Below are positions 1-10,730 of a stretch of DNA of 64,000 bases, piece by piece. Below the pieces are notes generated by a model that saw nothing but the letters and a program-made list of their open reading frames with translations, was not told the origin of the DNA and did no database searches. A program made the position numbers and the translations under genes. Every line of letters begins with the position of its first letter. The stretch's first letter is position 1. The DNA lies in the NCBI GenBank assembly GCA_016800925.1, contig JABCPU010000057.1, forward strand, positions 62,001 to 126,000, given 5' to 3'. This DNA is from Suillus spraguei. Its lineage: Eukaryota; Basidiomycota; Agaricomycetes; Boletales; Suillaceae.

Positions 1-331
1 ATGTGGTTCCTGTGGAATCTACTGGTTCAAAAGCTTCATTGAAACTTTTCATGAAATCTTTCATCGTCCCATAACCAACTTTCTGTCCAGAAGTGTTGAT
101 GGATTGAGCGTGAGCGAGAAATTGCTCTTTCCAAGATTTGGCGTTCCCTTCCATCATGAAGGACGAAATGAAAATGATCTTCTGCTTGTCATTGGTATAG
201 AACTTTTCATTGATGTCGAAGTATGCGTTGCATGATAGAATGAATTCCAGGGAATTGTCACGATCTCCATCAAAAGCAGTTGGGAAACCGATTTTATATT
301 CAAAATCTTTCCCAGTGGCTGTAGTAGTCAT
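1..331 (-). CDS. Ty3/gypsy-type retrotransposon Gag, N-terminal fragment
   Basis: Reading the minus strand from an ATG at 331 gives 110 uninterrupted codons that run off the window edge. The protein begins MTTTATGKDFEYKIGFPTAF and continues with a DGDR motif, a helix rich in aromatic residues, an FISSFMMEGNAKSW block and an F-x-F repeat. This is the layout of the capsid-like Gag of basidiomycete Ty3/gypsy elements (substrate selection for particle assembly), in which FxGDR near the start and an MxEGxAxxW block are typical. Nothing of pol is visible because the element continues left of base 1. A probable LTR lies directly upstream (470-850). Whether the element is whole cannot be told from here. 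Family call is from recalled motifs, not from a search. Confidence 0.7.
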   Translation of the reverse strand, partial: MTTTATGKDFEYKIGFPTAFDGDRDNSLEFILSCNAYFDINEKFYTNDKQKIIFISSFMMEGNAKSWKEQFLAHAQSINTSGQKVGYGTMKDFMKSFNEAFEPVDSTGTT

Positions 332-469
332 AATGATGAATCGTCTGGTGAGTTATGCTTTCTCGGTGCCTACACGCGTGGTCTTGCTGTCCGTTAGGGC
401 TTTATCAGGGTTCAGAGGGAGGGGTGTTGAAGACTGGATAGTTGACGATTGATGTAGACTTTAATCTTT

Positions 470-850
470 TGTTATGAACTGGGGTGGCATCACCAGTGAC
501 AGTGATAAGACACAGCCAGTCTACTGGGAGGTCCGACTATATTCAAAGGAGAACGAGGACTACTACAAGGAAGTATTCCGAGTAGGATCAAGGGTTCGAT
601 CGAAGAGTCGCGACTCTAAGATGATCAGCAGAATAGAGACTAAGACTAAGGAGTACTTAGACTTAGAGATGATTCAGACGACTTAGGTTGGAGACCTAAG
701 TGAAGGATATTCCAGGTAAAACCCAGTAAGATTAAAGTAAAGTACACAAGCATAATACAACATGCTTAAATAAGCCAATATGTGCACACAGACCAAGAGA
801 GATGTGAGAATATAAGTGCATATCCAAAGAAGGAAGGCAACTATGGTACA
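470..850 (-). repeat. Probable 5' LTR of the Ty3/gypsy-like element
   Basis: On the minus strand the segment starts TGTACC and ends CATAACA, so it has TG...CA ends, and it lies just upstream of the gag start. It holds a TATTTAAGCA-like core promoter about 80 bases from its 5' end. Its outer edge falls exactly where the homology to the TPR gene (841-1974) stops, which suggests the element inserted into that gene. The 3' LTR would be outside the window, so the ends are not confirmed, and I do not see a clear primer-binding site. Confidence 0.45.
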
Positions 851-1975
851 GATGTGTTGAGCATATGAGTCGGGATCATGTTACGTAATATACAAGGTAA
901 AGACGAGAAGAAAATGAATAGGGGCACATACAATTGTAACAAAGATGATAAGAGAGCAACTTGCTGATCTAGGAATTTCAGCACAGTCTTATAGGCAAGC
1001 AATGCAGAGGGGTGCTTGAAGTTCTCAGTGGAGGCAACCCATGACTTGGCAACACTTAGATCTGTCAGAGATGCTGTATTTGATAGGTGGGAGAGTTGCA
1101 AGAATAGTTAAAATGCTTTATCTAAGTCAGATGAGATGTTCCACTGCTTGAATCTGTCTTGAAGGCTGGTAGCAAGATCGTTCAGAGATGAGGTTTGATG
1201 TGAATGACCAGAGGGACACAGGAGTAATGCAGCCCAATGGAGCTCGGTGGTCTCATCAAGGTCAGACATCATGCCCCACTGCATGAATCTGGCTTGAAGG
1301 CTGATAGCAAGATTGTTCAGAGACCTGGATCAATGTGAATGACCAGAGGGACACAGGAGTAATGCAGCCCAATGGAGCTTGATGGCCTCATCAAGGTCAG
1401 ACATCATGCCCCACTGCAAGAATCTGACTCGAAGGTTGTTGGCGAGATTGTTCAGAGATGATGATTGATCTGAATGACCGGAGGGACGGAGGAGCAATGC
1501 AGCCCAATGGAGCTTGATGGTCTCATCAAGGTCAGACATCATGCCCCACTGCTTGAATCTGTCTCGAAGGCTGTTGGTGAGATTGTTCAGATATCTTGAT
1601 CGACCTGAATGACTGGAGGGATGGAGGAGCAATGCAGCCTGATGGAACTCGGTGGCCTTATCAAGGTCAGACATCATGCCCCACTGCTTGAATCTGTCTT
1701 GAAGGCTGATAGCAAGATTGTTCAGAGACTTAGATTGATCTGAATGACCAGAGGGATGGAGGAGTAATGCGGCCCAATGGAGCTCAATGGCCTCATCAAG
1801 GTCAGACATCATTCCCCACTGCTTGAATCTGCCTCGAAGGCTGAGAGCGAGATTGCTCAGAGACTGTGAATGATTTGAATGACCTGGAGGACAATGCTGC
1901 AATGCAACTCAATACCTCTCCACATCATTTGCTGAGGTAGGTGGCTGCTGCTCCATCTCACTGGCGGGTTTCCAA
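851..1975 (-). pseudogene. TPR-repeat protein (TPR/CHAT family) pseudogene
   Basis: Minus-strand reading gives six tandem copies of a 135-bp (45-residue) TPR-like unit with the core RFKQWGMMSDLDEA, followed by a post-repeat helix block containing TASLTDLSVAKSWVASTE. The family, common and highly expanded in mushroom genomes, has an N-terminal run of such repeats and usually a C-terminal CHAT protease domain. Here the likely ATG at about 1956 (MEQQPPTSANDVERY) is followed by an in-frame TGA, another stop falls at 1330 between repeats, and a third near 1101. The C-terminal domain is missing because homology ends at the LTR at about 850. I therefore call it a pseudogene truncated by an LTR element. 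The 45-residue period is longer than a canonical 34-residue TPR. Confidence 0.7.
1126..1935 (-). repeat. Six tandem 135-bp repeats inside the TPR pseudogene
   Basis: The motif GTCAGACATCATGCCCCACTG (as read on the plus strand; slightly altered in the first copy) starts at 1126, 1261, 1396, 1531, 1666 and 1801, an exact 135-bp period. Copies are very similar to each other, so the array is young or homogenised. Confidence 0.9.
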
Positions 1976-2051
1976 TTGAGGGAAAAAAGAGTGAGGTCAG
2001 AGTAAATACATACCACGGTCTGAGAGAGCTGAAACTGAAGTACTGGCACAC

Positions 2052-2925
2052 TGGAGACCTTGCAGGGCAAGGGAAATGATACAGTGAGTGCTCAACAATC
2101 CCAGGAATTTAACGACAAGCTGCAAGGCCACAGTGAGGTCGAAGCTTCGAGGGCTAGTACATGAGGTTCGGGCATTATGGCAGTATCATGTTGCATTTTT
2201 GAATTTCATTGCTGAGCATGCACATGGTGTCAAAATGAAAATTGGAAATCACTCCATCCTTATAGTATGTAGATAAGGTAGGCCACATCCAAACCCATCT
2301 ACATCACATGATGTGACATTTTTGTGATGTTCTGTTACATTGTGTGACCTTCTTTGAGCACCACGGTACATTTCTGGACATAAGTGTCCATAGGATTCCG
2401 AGTCATGCGGTAGGTCTTGTGATAAGAGGCTAATGAGTGTGGGAGAAAGGGTCTATAAGAACAAGGTATGATCTCAGTCTCTCTCAAAGAACTCTATTAA
2501 CACGTGTAATACCTATAAGAACAAGGTATGCTATTGCTTTCGTCAGTTAATGCTGACAGTACGAGAATCTACAGACTCACATGTCAGTCTCTCAAAGAAG
2601 AACTGAGATGTTTTTACACTATGGCACTGAACTTTATAGTAAGTGAAAAGGAAATAAAAATTTAGACATAACTCATTGACATATATTGTAGAGGCTTGGC
2701 CGACATCAGCGCGCTGCAACCCACTGGCCTATTATGGCTTGCGCTTGAACCGTGTTCCTCAGCTTCTCCCCCTCATGCCTTGCTTCTCGGATTCTTCAGC
2801 AATTCTCTTCTCTTCTCCCTCTGGTGTGTCAGACTTCAACAGTAGGGATGTTATGAATTTAATGAATGTTACCAGCCAAACCAGCATCTGCCAAATCTCG
2901 CATAATTGTTTCAGGTAAAGTTCAA
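2052..2925. other. Intergenic, no gene seen
   Basis: A T/A-rich stretch between the TPR pseudogene and the transposase relic. It has a short direct repeat of CTATAAGAACAAGGTATG near 2454 and 2513 and many TGTGA/TCACA words around 2306-2345. No convincing coding sequence, tRNA or complete terminal inverted repeat was found. Confidence 0.5.
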
Positions 2926-5343
2926 TGACCATGGTACTTCTTCAAGGCCCATGCTGCTTGCTTACCATTGAGTCCTTTTCTATAGGCATCCATGAATCTC
3001 AACGAGTGAGTGGAAAAACTGGTGTCACATAGTGTCAGCACACTGCCACATCTTGGAATCAAGATTCACAAATAGGGACTCACCAGCGAATGGTAAGCAG
3101 TGGAACTGAGTCCAAAGACTGAAGGACATTCCATTCGATATTGGCTTCTTTGACGATATGAGAAGTTTGCAATAGATCCATTTTGAGTAGCCCAACATTG
3201 CTTGATAAAATTCAGCTTACAGTGAAATTCAGAAAAGAAAATTCCACGAAAGCCATGTGCTTCACAAGCTGACTTGAGCAGTGACTTGACACCAGTGAAG
3301 TCGGGCTCGTTGTAGAGCATTCTTCGACAGCAGCAATGTGTGGCTCCCTTCTCGCACTGAAATTTTGGGCATTCTGCCCGAATTTTCAGTGCCCCCTCAT
3401 AGCCTCGCTCTTCAAGTATCACTCCCATCCTTTAAACACTCCAGCATGCTTGTGGCCCTCCAGATAATACAGTGACTGTGGCGATCCATTTGCAAACTTG
3501 CCATTGCCCATTGGAACCTTTTTTTTCAACAGCGCACCATCTGTGCCATGCACAGCCTTTCCATTTTTGCCAACTATATTCACCTCCACACCCCAATTTT
3601 TGAGCCACCATCCATTGCCCCAATCTGAACCATCCCACTTGTCCTCATCCCTTGGGGAAAATTTAGGCATATGCCATGTGGACAGTGCATCGTCCACACG
3701 CTTTAGGTGTGTCAATGCATTGTCAAATACAATAATGTGGTCCTCATCAGGATAGTGTCACTCAAGGATATCCATGGCATTGGAAGCCTGCTTGATGATA
3801 TCCTCACATGTGAAATACCCCTCGCATGCCTTTCCAGCCTTAAACAGGACCTGCATGAACTTGGTTCCTTCAAGAGAATGTAGCCATCTGTAATCAGGGC
3901 TAACAATGTCAGTGACCATCAGCGGGGCACCCTCTCCTTTGGTGTGAGGTATGGCTGTTTCACTTTTGTGAACCCATCTGATTTTTCAATGGTCATTGGC
4001 ATAATAGGTGGACTCGTCATGATTCCAGATGACGACTTTGTGGGCACCTTAGAGTTCTGAGTGGACAGGGCACTCATTGCCATCAGTCACATAAATTTGT
4101 GTGCGAGACAGCAACTCAGCCCAAATGGGGAGGAAGACTGCTTGTCGATATTGCACCACATCAACCCTCTCATGTCCATCAACAAACTGGCCTATCAGAA
4201 TCTTTAACCACCTGTATCCAACATGCTTCATCCAGTGCTGTGCTGTCACAAGGGATATGGTTTTAGTTAGTTTTAACCATGATTTTACCTCCACTTGATC
4301 AAGGTATTCTACTATGTCCATCGCTCTAACATACTTCCCAATGCCCTGTAGATGTAGCAGTAGTTCCTGTGAAAAGTCTTCATCTTCCAGTATGGATGAG
4401 TTCCATGTCCCATATACATTCATTGGAAGGTCCCTTCTGTCCTTGCAATAAGCTCAGACCCACTCACAAAGACGGCCAGCTAACCATGGTCCCTTCTTGC
4501 AAGCATGTGCAGTTTTCAATGAGGCTGCCATCCAGTAAGGGTACTTATTGGCTGGATCTGTGTAGTTCCACAGACACATTCACATTTTTCAAGATGACTG
4601 CAAAGAAGTAAATCAAGCTTAGGATCCTTGTACCCTCCTGTGGGACAGGGATGCTGGAGGGTCAATTTAAGATCAACTGATGCAAGTCTAGCTTCATCAA
4701 CAGTTGGGGGAGGTATAGATTGGCCAGCAAGGACTGGGGTATGGGTCCATGGAAGTCCATCTTCATCATCAGGAAATTCACACATTCCTTGACGTGCCCT
4801 TATGCGGACTTATTTACACTTAACTGCCTTGGTGAAATTGAATCTACTTGTCCAAAATTTCAATGTGAATGAATTCAGAAAATAAAAGTTGAGATATATT
4901 AATATACATGTTTTATTGTATTTCGCACTCAAAAAATATAAGATATGCCAGGTGAATGATGTGAGAGAGAGCAAACAAGTTTTGAGATAAGTGAGTTAAG
5001 CTGATTAAGCATGATAAGTCCGCATAAGGGCACGTCAAGGAATGTGTGAATTTCCTGATGATCCACTTCTTCATCATCCTTGTCCTCGGGCCCAGCAGGA
5101 CATGACTCCATTACATTGTTAATTGATGCTAAGGGACCATTTGTAGTGTGTGAGATCGGTGGATTTGTAGGGTAGGCTCTGGAGAAGGGTGACATCTTTA
5201 GTTTAATTTTAGTCTTAGTACTCCAGCCAGCACAATAAAAATTGATGTTTCCTTACATTCTCATCGCTTGTGTGGCTTAACTTTCTCTTCTTCTGGCTGC
5301 TGTAATTGTAGGCTTTCAAATTTGCAGGCCTTTTGCGAGGCAT
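2926..5343 (-). pseudogene. DDE-superfamily transposase, broken
   Basis: Minus-strand pieces in family order are: an N-terminus at 5343 (MPRKRPANLKAYNYSSQKKR), an acidic linker with FPDDEDGLPW (about 4785), a helical region (4423-4049) ending WNHDESTYYANDH, then the segment ending HIIVFDNALTHLKR (about 3755-3715), a block with CCCRRMLYNEPDF, EFHCKLNFIKQCW (about 3200), and a C-terminus DAYRKGLNGKQAAWALKKY at 2926-3000. The HDES, FDNA and FHCxLNxIxQCW blocks match the three acidic-residue regions of a DDE endonuclease widespread in basidiomycetes; in the last block the usual E before QCW is K. Several in-frame stops and frame changes break the reading frame, so it cannot make the full protein. 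No terminal inverted repeats were identified with confidence. Confidence 0.7.
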
Positions 5344-5944
5344 AATGGTTTTGGCGACACCGAGTTATTGGTGCATTGACACCGCTGTCACACTGTACAG
5401 CCACAATGTAACAAGGCAGCAGTACCTCAATCACTGTAAAGACTACTACTCATTCACAAATGCAAAATAAGGAATTCTGTTCCATCAGATTGCCCGCACC
5501 ATGCATGCGAACAATCTGATGGAATGGATTCTCTTAGAAGTGTCTCTACAAATATCCTTAGGCGTTGTAACACAAATGTCACGAAAAGTCATGTGATCTA
5601 CATGTATTTGAATATCTTAGTCCGAATTCGAACTCATTCAAGCTCCGACCTTCGGCGAAATAGTCAGCCGAGAACGTCTCACGTGAGGTTTGCCAAATGT
5701 TGGTCAACATCTGGTTGCCGAACTGAGTCTAACGAGTTGATTGATTTATAGTGAGATTCGTGTGATGATGTACATGATGTCCCAATGCTAAAAATACACA
5801 AGATATGTATATAAAAGATGGAAGTGGTTGATATAAACGAACAATAATGATAATGTCAAGTTCCAAATGCAATTGTAATGCTGATGCCGATGATGATGCC
5901 AGGTGATATGACGAAGAGATGAAATATGATAGTCGAGAAAGATT
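5344..5944. other. Intergenic, no gene seen apart from the hairpin
   Basis: Between the transposase relic and the 3' end of the zinc-finger gene. It includes the hairpin at 5480-5524; the rest shows no supported gene. Its right part is probably 3' UTR of the zinc-finger gene. Confidence 0.4.
5480..5524. repeat. Perfect 13-bp inverted repeat (hairpin)
   Basis: TTCCATCAGATTG at 5480-5492 is the exact reverse complement of CAATCTGATGGAA at 5512-5524, with a 19-base loop that itself contains ATGCAT. It lies about 140 bp outside the transposase start. Confidence 0.85.
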
Positions 5945-6969
5945 TCAATAGTTGTTATATTCGTTCGTAAACGAGGGCTGGGACATGGAATACGTTGCAT
6001 TGTCTGTGTACTCGCAGCGGCCTTCAAAGTATCCCGAGCCATATGTTTGCAAAAACTCCTGTAGTGCAGCTGATGGGGAATTGTTCGGATCGTTTCCGAA
6101 GACAGGCTGGTACTCATGGTCCGCATCAAAGGCGGGAATGGGCTCCTGATAGTTGACGTCGGAGGACAGCTCTGGGTCAAACTGCGGCATATGAAGAGTG
6201 GAGAGATCGACGGGGACAGTTGAGGGTTGAGAGTGGTTGAAGGTGGAGGCAGGGAGCTGAGAGGACTGTTCGTAAACGGAGGCAAAGTTCGCGGCAGGGA
6301 AATCAGGGAAGAGTCGCTCCCAGGAAAATTCGGTGAGCTCGCCCGAGAATTGAGGGATACCAGAGTCACTAGACTCAGCAGGTGAGAGTGCATCACAAGG
6401 AGTGAGGCGTGCGAACTCGGAAAATGTCTGGTCATTCAGATTCAGCGATGTAGCAATATCTACCTCGGGCTTCATAAATCGAATGGATGGGTAAGGTGCG
6501 GTGGCGGACCGTCGAGCAGCTTTCCCTCCAAGGTTGTGACGCGCCTTGGGCTCGTAGCTGTGTACATGCTTGCGGTGACGTGTCAAGCTCGCAGGATCAG
6601 TGGTAGCAAACGTGCACCCAGGGTGGGGGCACGTCTTCGAGCGATCACGAGTGTGGGTCGTCCTGATGTGCGTCTGTACGTTAGACTTTTGGAGGGTCTT
6701 GTAATTGCAGTCAGGGAATGGACACGCGTGCATACTGATCAAGACGGTAGACAGGTCAGGAACTATCTGGTATAATAAGGTAGAGTACGTACAGAGCCTC
6801 CTTGTGTTCATCATGTGTATGCATATGCCTAGGAAGATCTGCCTTGCGGCTTATAGCCTTGTGGCAGACAGGGCAGTTAACAGATGTCTGTGGAGAAAGT
6901 GTCATAAGTACAAGACGTGTGATGTGAGGTAGAGCGAGAACGTACCGTGTTACGTCCTGCAGCAGGCAT
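5945..6969 (-). CDS. C2H2 zinc-finger protein, three fingers (302 aa)
   Basis: Probable sequence-specific DNA-binding regulator in the nucleus. Three exons join cleanly: 6969-6946, 6887-6793 and 6734-5945, with GTACGT donors and CAG acceptors, giving 303 codons including the stop. The start ATG (MPAAGRNT) is the only one in frame ahead of the first finger. Finger 1 is CPVCHKAISRKADLPRHMHT (C-x2-C, H-x3-H); finger 2 starts CPFPDCNYKT and ends HIRTTH; finger 3 starts CPHPGCTFAT and ends HRKHVH (both C-x4-C, H-x4-H). After the fingers comes a short basic stretch, then a long low-complexity tail rich in Ser, Pro, Asp, Asn and Phe that could be a transactivation region (inference). I recognise no specific orthologue. 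Reading through the introns would give misleading longer frames. Confidence 0.85.
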
Positions 6970-7708
6970 CTTGTAATAGTGTTTGATAGTAGAGAAGCGG
7001 TTGTATATGATTTGCGGGGTAGAATTAACTCCTTGAAGTAAGTGAATAGCGCGTGTGTTGTGGCAAGTCCACGCATCTTGCGTGCTTCTTTTAAAGCACC
7101 AGGCGTGCTATGGACATCGAGTACGATTGCTTTTCTGCGGCGCGCATTTCTGCCTTTAAAGGAAAAAAGCACGAAGCAATCGTGTGCGATGGTCTGAGCA
7201 TAAGGGACAAGCCACTTGGTTAGCGGGAGGGTTCGATTGTGTCTAGACACTTTTGATTTTTTGCCTTGTTAGGTAATTTCTGGTTACCTGCTCGATGTGA
7301 GGATGAGTGGATCAGTGCTCAGGCCCTGAAGGCCTTAGTATGAATGAGAATATACTAAGTCACGGGCGTTACAAGTTAGTCACGCATACAGTAAGGCGTC
7401 ACGTGAGAGCAACAGAGTCTTTAATACAAATCTCGCTGTTAGTTAAATTTCATGTGTCAAGATGATGTATGAAATGTAAAATAAGTGGATTCAAAACAAG
7501 GAAGTCGGGGCTCCATCGCTGACGTCAAATTCAACTTGAACGAGTGAAAGCGATGACCTTTCAAATATTATAAGTATTGAATCCATGTCAACTGTTTCAT
7601 ACTCACCCAGTGCAGTTGATATATCCTCAGTGGCATTCAAATGCAACGCTTGCTGTATTGATCATCAAAAACTACCTAATTTCTTCGAACACAGATGAGT
7701 ACACGCAA
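6970..7708. other. Intergenic: probable promoter region of the zinc-finger gene
   Basis: Lies between the start of the zinc-finger gene and the 3' end of the HET pseudogene, which both read on the minus strand. I see no coding sequence or RNA gene. Confidence 0.4.
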
Positions 7709-9960
7709 CTACAATATTTTGAGTGTCCTGACGTCTATCATACCGTGAACAGAATCTACGTTTTTAACTTGTGTAATGATATCACGATCTGATGCGATTC
7801 ACTTGTATACTCCGCTGTGTTGCTGCACTAGCAGGAATGCGCTGAATGGCTGTCCAAGGCGGACAATCAATCCTATTGCATGTTCGCTCGCTTCTGAATC
7901 AACCGGGACCTGTTCTCCAGGTGACTCAAGCAGGGCGATGTTATCGTCATCCACGCTCTCTGTATGGTCTTCATCGTCAGGTAGCTCAAAGAGACCACGA
8001 TCCCAGGGATGGACGAGTAAGAATGACCATCGAGTAGGTCTTCCTAGTGGGAACTGTGGCAACTTGTCCTCCGTGGTGATCTGCAGGTCACGAAGCCCAT
8101 CTGCCTTGACTTCATACCTGAAATAAGTGTCCCGCTCCATGGGTCTCCGTCTGACTTCTGTGACAGAGAATACGATGCATGGCAGATGCAGTCGGCGATG
8201 AGCAAAACGGGGGGCGCTCAAATGGTCGAGCGAGCTGTACAATTTCAAAGCTAACTCGACAACCAGTGTCTTGCAGCGGCGAGACAAATCTCTGTATCTC
8301 ATCTTCGGATATATCTGGTAGCGTGTACGATGGGGCTGTGTATGAAGTGATGTTGGCAGGCAGACAACTGTTGAATTTGGATTATGTTCCGACCCAGTCT
8401 GGGGTGGTAATGTTCCCAGACACAGCGATGATTTCCTGCAAGAGCCGTCCGAGCGCATTTTGCTTCTTCTCGCCATACATGATAAGGAGCTGAATACCAA
8501 ATATCCCAAATAATGAATATGCGATGTCTTCCCCACTGTGGTGACACGTGTCGACGCCCATTACAGTTTCTCACGGGCGTTTATCATTCCGGGACAGAAG
8601 GCGACAAGGACCCTTGCATCTATCCCCGTCGCATCCTTCAACTCCTGCATGATCGCCACAGACTGCTTGTGGTTTGGAGAGTGGTCTTCAAGATATGGGC
8701 TCCAGTCACTTTGGTAGAAGCGGATGACTTTCAGAGCGAGAAATTCTGGTACAGTCCATCCTCGCATGTTCCATGCGCTCTTTGCCAGTGCGCCCGGTTT
8801 CGACGAAGGCGGAACATCAGACAAGTAGACCATTGTGAGTGCTGAGGTACGATACCAGGTGAACATGAAGTTGAGTTTTTGGAGTTCAATGTTGTTAGCC
8901 TGATCGATGCAACATGAATCAATCCACCCCCAGTGATACCCTGCAGCACGAGCGGTTTTACAGAAATACTGTAACTTGGTGATGCCGCCGACCGTTTTCA
9001 GCTCATCAATGACCTTGTCTTGGATGTTCTGCAGCAGTGGTTCCTTTCCTTCACCAACAACGAAAGTACATCGCGACGACATCTTTGATGCGCTCCTTTC
9101 TGAGATCTATGTGCACCAATAATGATGACAAAAGTTCATTGTACTCTGTACTCGTTTTGAAGGCACTGACATGTTCCTCTCAATCGCATAGGCGTCCGGA
9201 AAAGGTATTGAGAAGACGATGCGGGGCGTCCTTGAGTTGAACCTTGATGGTATCTTGAATAGCTACTTCTGCTTCAGATGGATCGATGTATTGTTGGCGG
9301 AGCTCTGGACAAAGAGTTAATCATGTTTAAGGATGTGATTATTTTGGGGTGTACTTTGTGTTTGCGCGTCAGAAGCATTTTATAACTTGGAGAGCATGAA
9401 TTTGAAGGTCTGGATGGCTTCGTCATATCGATGTGCGCCATGAAGTATCGCATGTTTCAACTGATATCCGATGTAAGATGAGGGGTTGAGTTCGATGACT
9501 GCACTCATCGACGCAGAAAAGGTACCATTGAAAATTTTATGCGTCAATGAGTGCGTCTTCCCATAGCATTTCCCCAGACCTCGCCTTACTGCGATTCGCA
9601 AAGACCGTATCGGTTGTAAAATCGAGGTCTATCGCCGCAGAGTAAAGCTCGACAGCCCTGTTACAATTACTCGCAGCAATAGCATCATTGCCACCTGCAG
9701 CATATAGCCTGCAGCAATCTTGCTTGAAAGCTAAGTGCAATGGGGACTAGAATTATATTCGGTTGACACCATGACGACTTGCCTGTGGACGAATCAAGGC
9801 AACCTATTTTCGTAGCTTCACCAGCTGTATCCATCATATATTGGTATGCTTTAATGGCTTCTGGAAGTCTACCTGCCCGAAGGAGCGCATGGCACCAATT
9901 CTGGTGTACAGTTCTCCACAAGGACACGAGGTCCCACCCGAATAACCAGACAAGCACAGT
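7709..9960 (-). pseudogene. TPR-HET heterokaryon-incompatibility-type protein, decayed
   Basis: Minus-strand order: a TPR region (WCHALLRAGRLPEAIKAYQY at about 9900, then AVELYSAAIDLDFTTDTVFA, then AVIELNPSSYIGYQLKHAIL), a linker starting LRQQYIDPSEAE at about 9300, and the HET domain (WIDSCCIDQANNIELQKL; PGALAKSAWNMRGWTVPEF), ending VRTLKIL at 7709. HET domains trigger cell death when incompatible hyphae fuse. The layout matches the full-length WD40-HET gene at 60.9-63.8 kb from the linker to the last residue. This copy has frame changes near 9050-9200 and 8300-8560 and stops, among them one TGA where the paralogue has an Arg codon (7799). Exons of the TPR part lie in different frames. The true start, beyond about 9960, was not found. 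Confidence 0.8.
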
Positions 9961-10730
9961 GAGTTGCGAAAAAAATGAGTTGCAGTTGAATTACAATGAA
10001 CCTGCCACAACGAAGATATTATATTTAGAATGGATGACCGACATAGATGAGAAACGAATAGTCGGTTGAGGGCGGAAGTGAAGTGGTCAGCAGCTTCGTT
10101 GTGATGGCATCACGGTATTCAAAGTAAAGGCTCTGAAACGCCTCTGAACTGTTCCAATTTCGTCCAGGATTTTTCCGCCTGTCTCATTCGATTGGCCGAT
10201 TTGCCGCGACGTATTTTGAAGTCCGATCAATGTTTGTTGGTAAGACCTCAAGTTGAATATAATTTTGTGTCACAAAAAGTCACAAGTGCGCTTACTTACT
10301 ACTATTGGTAATGGTCGCCAATTACGACGCTGCATAGTGATGAATTCCGCCACGGCTTCAAAGGTTCGTGCGTAAGACATAAGTATTTTAGACGCGGGTC
10401 ACACGGTATATAATCTCGCTGTCAGTTCAGTTACGTTGGCAAAGAGAAGCAGCGTGAGCACGTTATTAACCAATACACTTGTCCCACAGGCAAAGAATTG
10501 TGAAGCTCAGACCCTGCAGGCCTTGCGACTTGACCGAGAACCTATCAATGTATGAACCCCTTGAAGCTGCTCAAGAATACACGAAGAAATAACCAACGGA
10601 GGCTGAGTTTGAAGTTTGCAAGTCAGTTCACAGATATCCAAGGCAGTGTAACGCCAAGGAAGCTTCACCAGCTACACGATCTACTGCAATCAAGATAGTG
10701 AGAAGACTCAGAGGAGGGGGTTTACGCAAA
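9961..10730. other. Intergenic; nothing recognisable
   Basis: May include the lost 5' end of the HET pseudogene. I see no coherent reading frame, RNA gene or repeat until the inverted-repeat arm starts at about 10731. Confidence 0.4.

Noticed and set aside
1126..1935. CRISPR-like or minisatellite array from the regular 135-bp spacing
   Set aside because: The period is a multiple of three and encodes a 45-residue protein repeat; this is a eukaryotic TPR gene.
6756..7250. A 164-codon minus-strand frame upstream of the zinc-finger gene as its first exon
   Set aside because: The small exon at 6946-6969 with consensus splice sites gives a cleaner start, and the longer frame reads through two introns.
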